From contig JAPNXP010000002.1 of NCBI GenBank assembly GCA_028753945.1, positions 2,542,001-2,606,000 of the forward strand: DNA of 64,000 nt, read 5' to 3'. A program made the translations under genes and the position numbers. This document shows, in pieces, positions 63,301 to 64,000 of the stretch; position 1 is the stretch's first letter, and the number at the start of each line of letters is the position of its first letter. A model generated the notes under the pieces. The model searched no databases and was not told where the DNA came from. It saw nothing but the letters and a program-made list of their open reading frames with translations. This stretch comes from Hexactinellida sp. DTS-2022 (taxonomy: Eukaryota; Porifera; Hexactinellida).

Positions 63301-63890
63301 ACATTTGATGCTAAATACATCATATCATCATAAGAAACAACTGGTAAAGTCCGTAAACCATTCATTTATCATTTTGATAGTTTTTGACAGTCATTGCACA
63401 CAAAAATTGGTTTTTCTCGTTATTTGGCTGTTAAATGAATGTTTATTGACTTAGTGGTGTTTTAGTGGCACTGTTAGGACACCTTTGTTGATAAATACTT
63501 CATATCATCAAAAGAAACATCTGGTAACGTCCGTAAACATTCATTTATCATTTTGGAAATTTTTGACAGTCTTTGCCCCCAAAATTTTGTTTTTCTCAAT
63601 ATTAGGCTCTTAAATGAATGTAAATTGAGTGAGTTGTGTTTCAGTGGCACTGTTAGGACACTTTTCATGATAAATACTTCATATCATCAAATGAAACTAC
63701 TAGAAACGTCCTTAAAAAAGAATTTATCAATTTGGGAGTTTTTGACAGTCATTGCTCACAAAAATTGCTTTTTCTCGTTATTAGGATCTTAAATGGATGT
63801 TGATTGAGTTAGTGGAGTAACAGTGGCACTATTAGGACACTTTTGATGGTAATACATCTTATCATCAAGAAGAAACTACTGGAAACGTCC
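57386..63890 (+). repeat. 5,739-bp spaced repeat near the window end
   Basis: 57386-58150 recurs at 63125-63890 with very few changes, including the CTTATCATCAAGAAGAAAC variant. The interval between is a third, shuffled version of the ~3.9-kb unit: 58171 onward follows 53864 onward at a shift of 4,307 bp. Confidence 0.87.
58971..61836 (+). repeat. 1,433-bp tandem duplication (8 monomers)
   Basis: TGGAGTTTCAGTGGCTCTGT occurs at 58971 and 60404, and GATATTTGGCTCGCAAATG at 60368 and 61801, both 1,433 bp apart. The duplicated stretch includes the TTTTCTCGTTGGGCTAG deletion monomer. Confidence 0.9.
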
Positions 63891-64000
63891 TGAATCCATT
63901 AATCTATCAATTTGGGAGTTTTTGATAGTCATTGCACACAAAAATTGGTTTTTCTCGTTATTAGTCTCTTAAATGAATGTAAATAGAGTGAATGGTGTTT

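Larger units (their letters stand above)
40592..64000 (+). repeat. 180-bp satellite, block C, about 130 monomers in + orientation, open at window end
   Basis: The same monomer as block A but with other variant types: GGAAGTTTTGACAG (a deleted form, ~178 bp), GTCTTTGCCCCCAAAATTTTG, GTGAGGACACATTTGATG, and TTTTCTCGTTGGGCTAG with an internal deletion. It starts at AAACCATTAATTTATC directly after the transposon-derived spacer and runs to the last base of the window. Confidence 0.97.

Noticed and set aside
11637-64000. CRISPR-like array of repeats and spacers
   Set aside because: The whole unit is repeated and there are no unique spacers; the unit length is 180 bp and the context is eukaryotic.
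11637-64000. CENP-B box in the monomer
   Set aside because: I looked for the TTCG....A..CGGG pattern and found no convincing match in the consensus monomer.

Overview
This window looks like AT-rich, gene-poor eukaryotic heterochromatin. It is probably from an arthropod, because the decayed transposon proteins resemble MULE/FLYWCH and KRBA2-like integrase families that, from memory, are common in insect genomes. No search could be run, so no species is assigned. I see no intact host gene, no tRNA or rRNA, and nothing bacterial.

Layout. (1) 1-2.33 kb: a short 31-bp minisatellite, then a broken MULE transposase gene with an N-terminal FLYWCH zinc finger. (2) About 2.34-11.64 kb: a composite repeat zone. 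A ~72-bp minisatellite runs forward (2.34-4.34 kb). Next come about five copies of a ~177-bp tandem repeat (4.34-5.27 kb) and a decayed, unclassified mobile-element ORF ending in a zinc knuckle (5.28-5.95 kb). The same 72-bp minisatellite then runs in reverse (6.2-11.64 kb). That reverse array is split by a complete 4,207-bp DNA transposon (7277-11483) with ~196-bp terminal inverted repeats and a 4-bp TAAT target duplication. It carries a dead minus-strand integrase gene of the KRBA2-like/Ginger type. (3) 11.64-64.0 kb: a satellite array of ~180-bp monomers, roughly 290 copies, in three blocks. Block A is + (11637-34655), block B is - (34656-40222) and block C is + (40592 to the window end). 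A and B meet tail-to-tail with no spacer at a perfect 22-bp palindrome. B and C are separated by ~370 bp of transposon debris, part of which matches the inside of the integrase transposon in inverted orientation.

Main points. The 177-bp repeat inside the composite element is a diverged homologue of the 180-bp satellite, with the same motif order over the whole unit. This suggests the satellite came from a tandem repeat carried by a mobile element. All four visible array edges fall at or within a few bases of one monomer position (CCTT/AAAC). Many monomers contain a strong dyad (TTTGATGATA, 9-nt loop, TATCATCAAA). The array holds nested higher-order repeats, including a 1,078-bp hexamer (five copies), a 2,157-bp 12-mer (two), a 1,439-bp octamer (two), an ~895-bp pentamer (three) and a ~3.9-kb unit (two to three). 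Inverted block B is colinear at the variant-monomer level with the start of block C. No gene in the window appears functional; the genes are relics of mobile elements, and the biology here is repeat origin, amplification and rearrangement.
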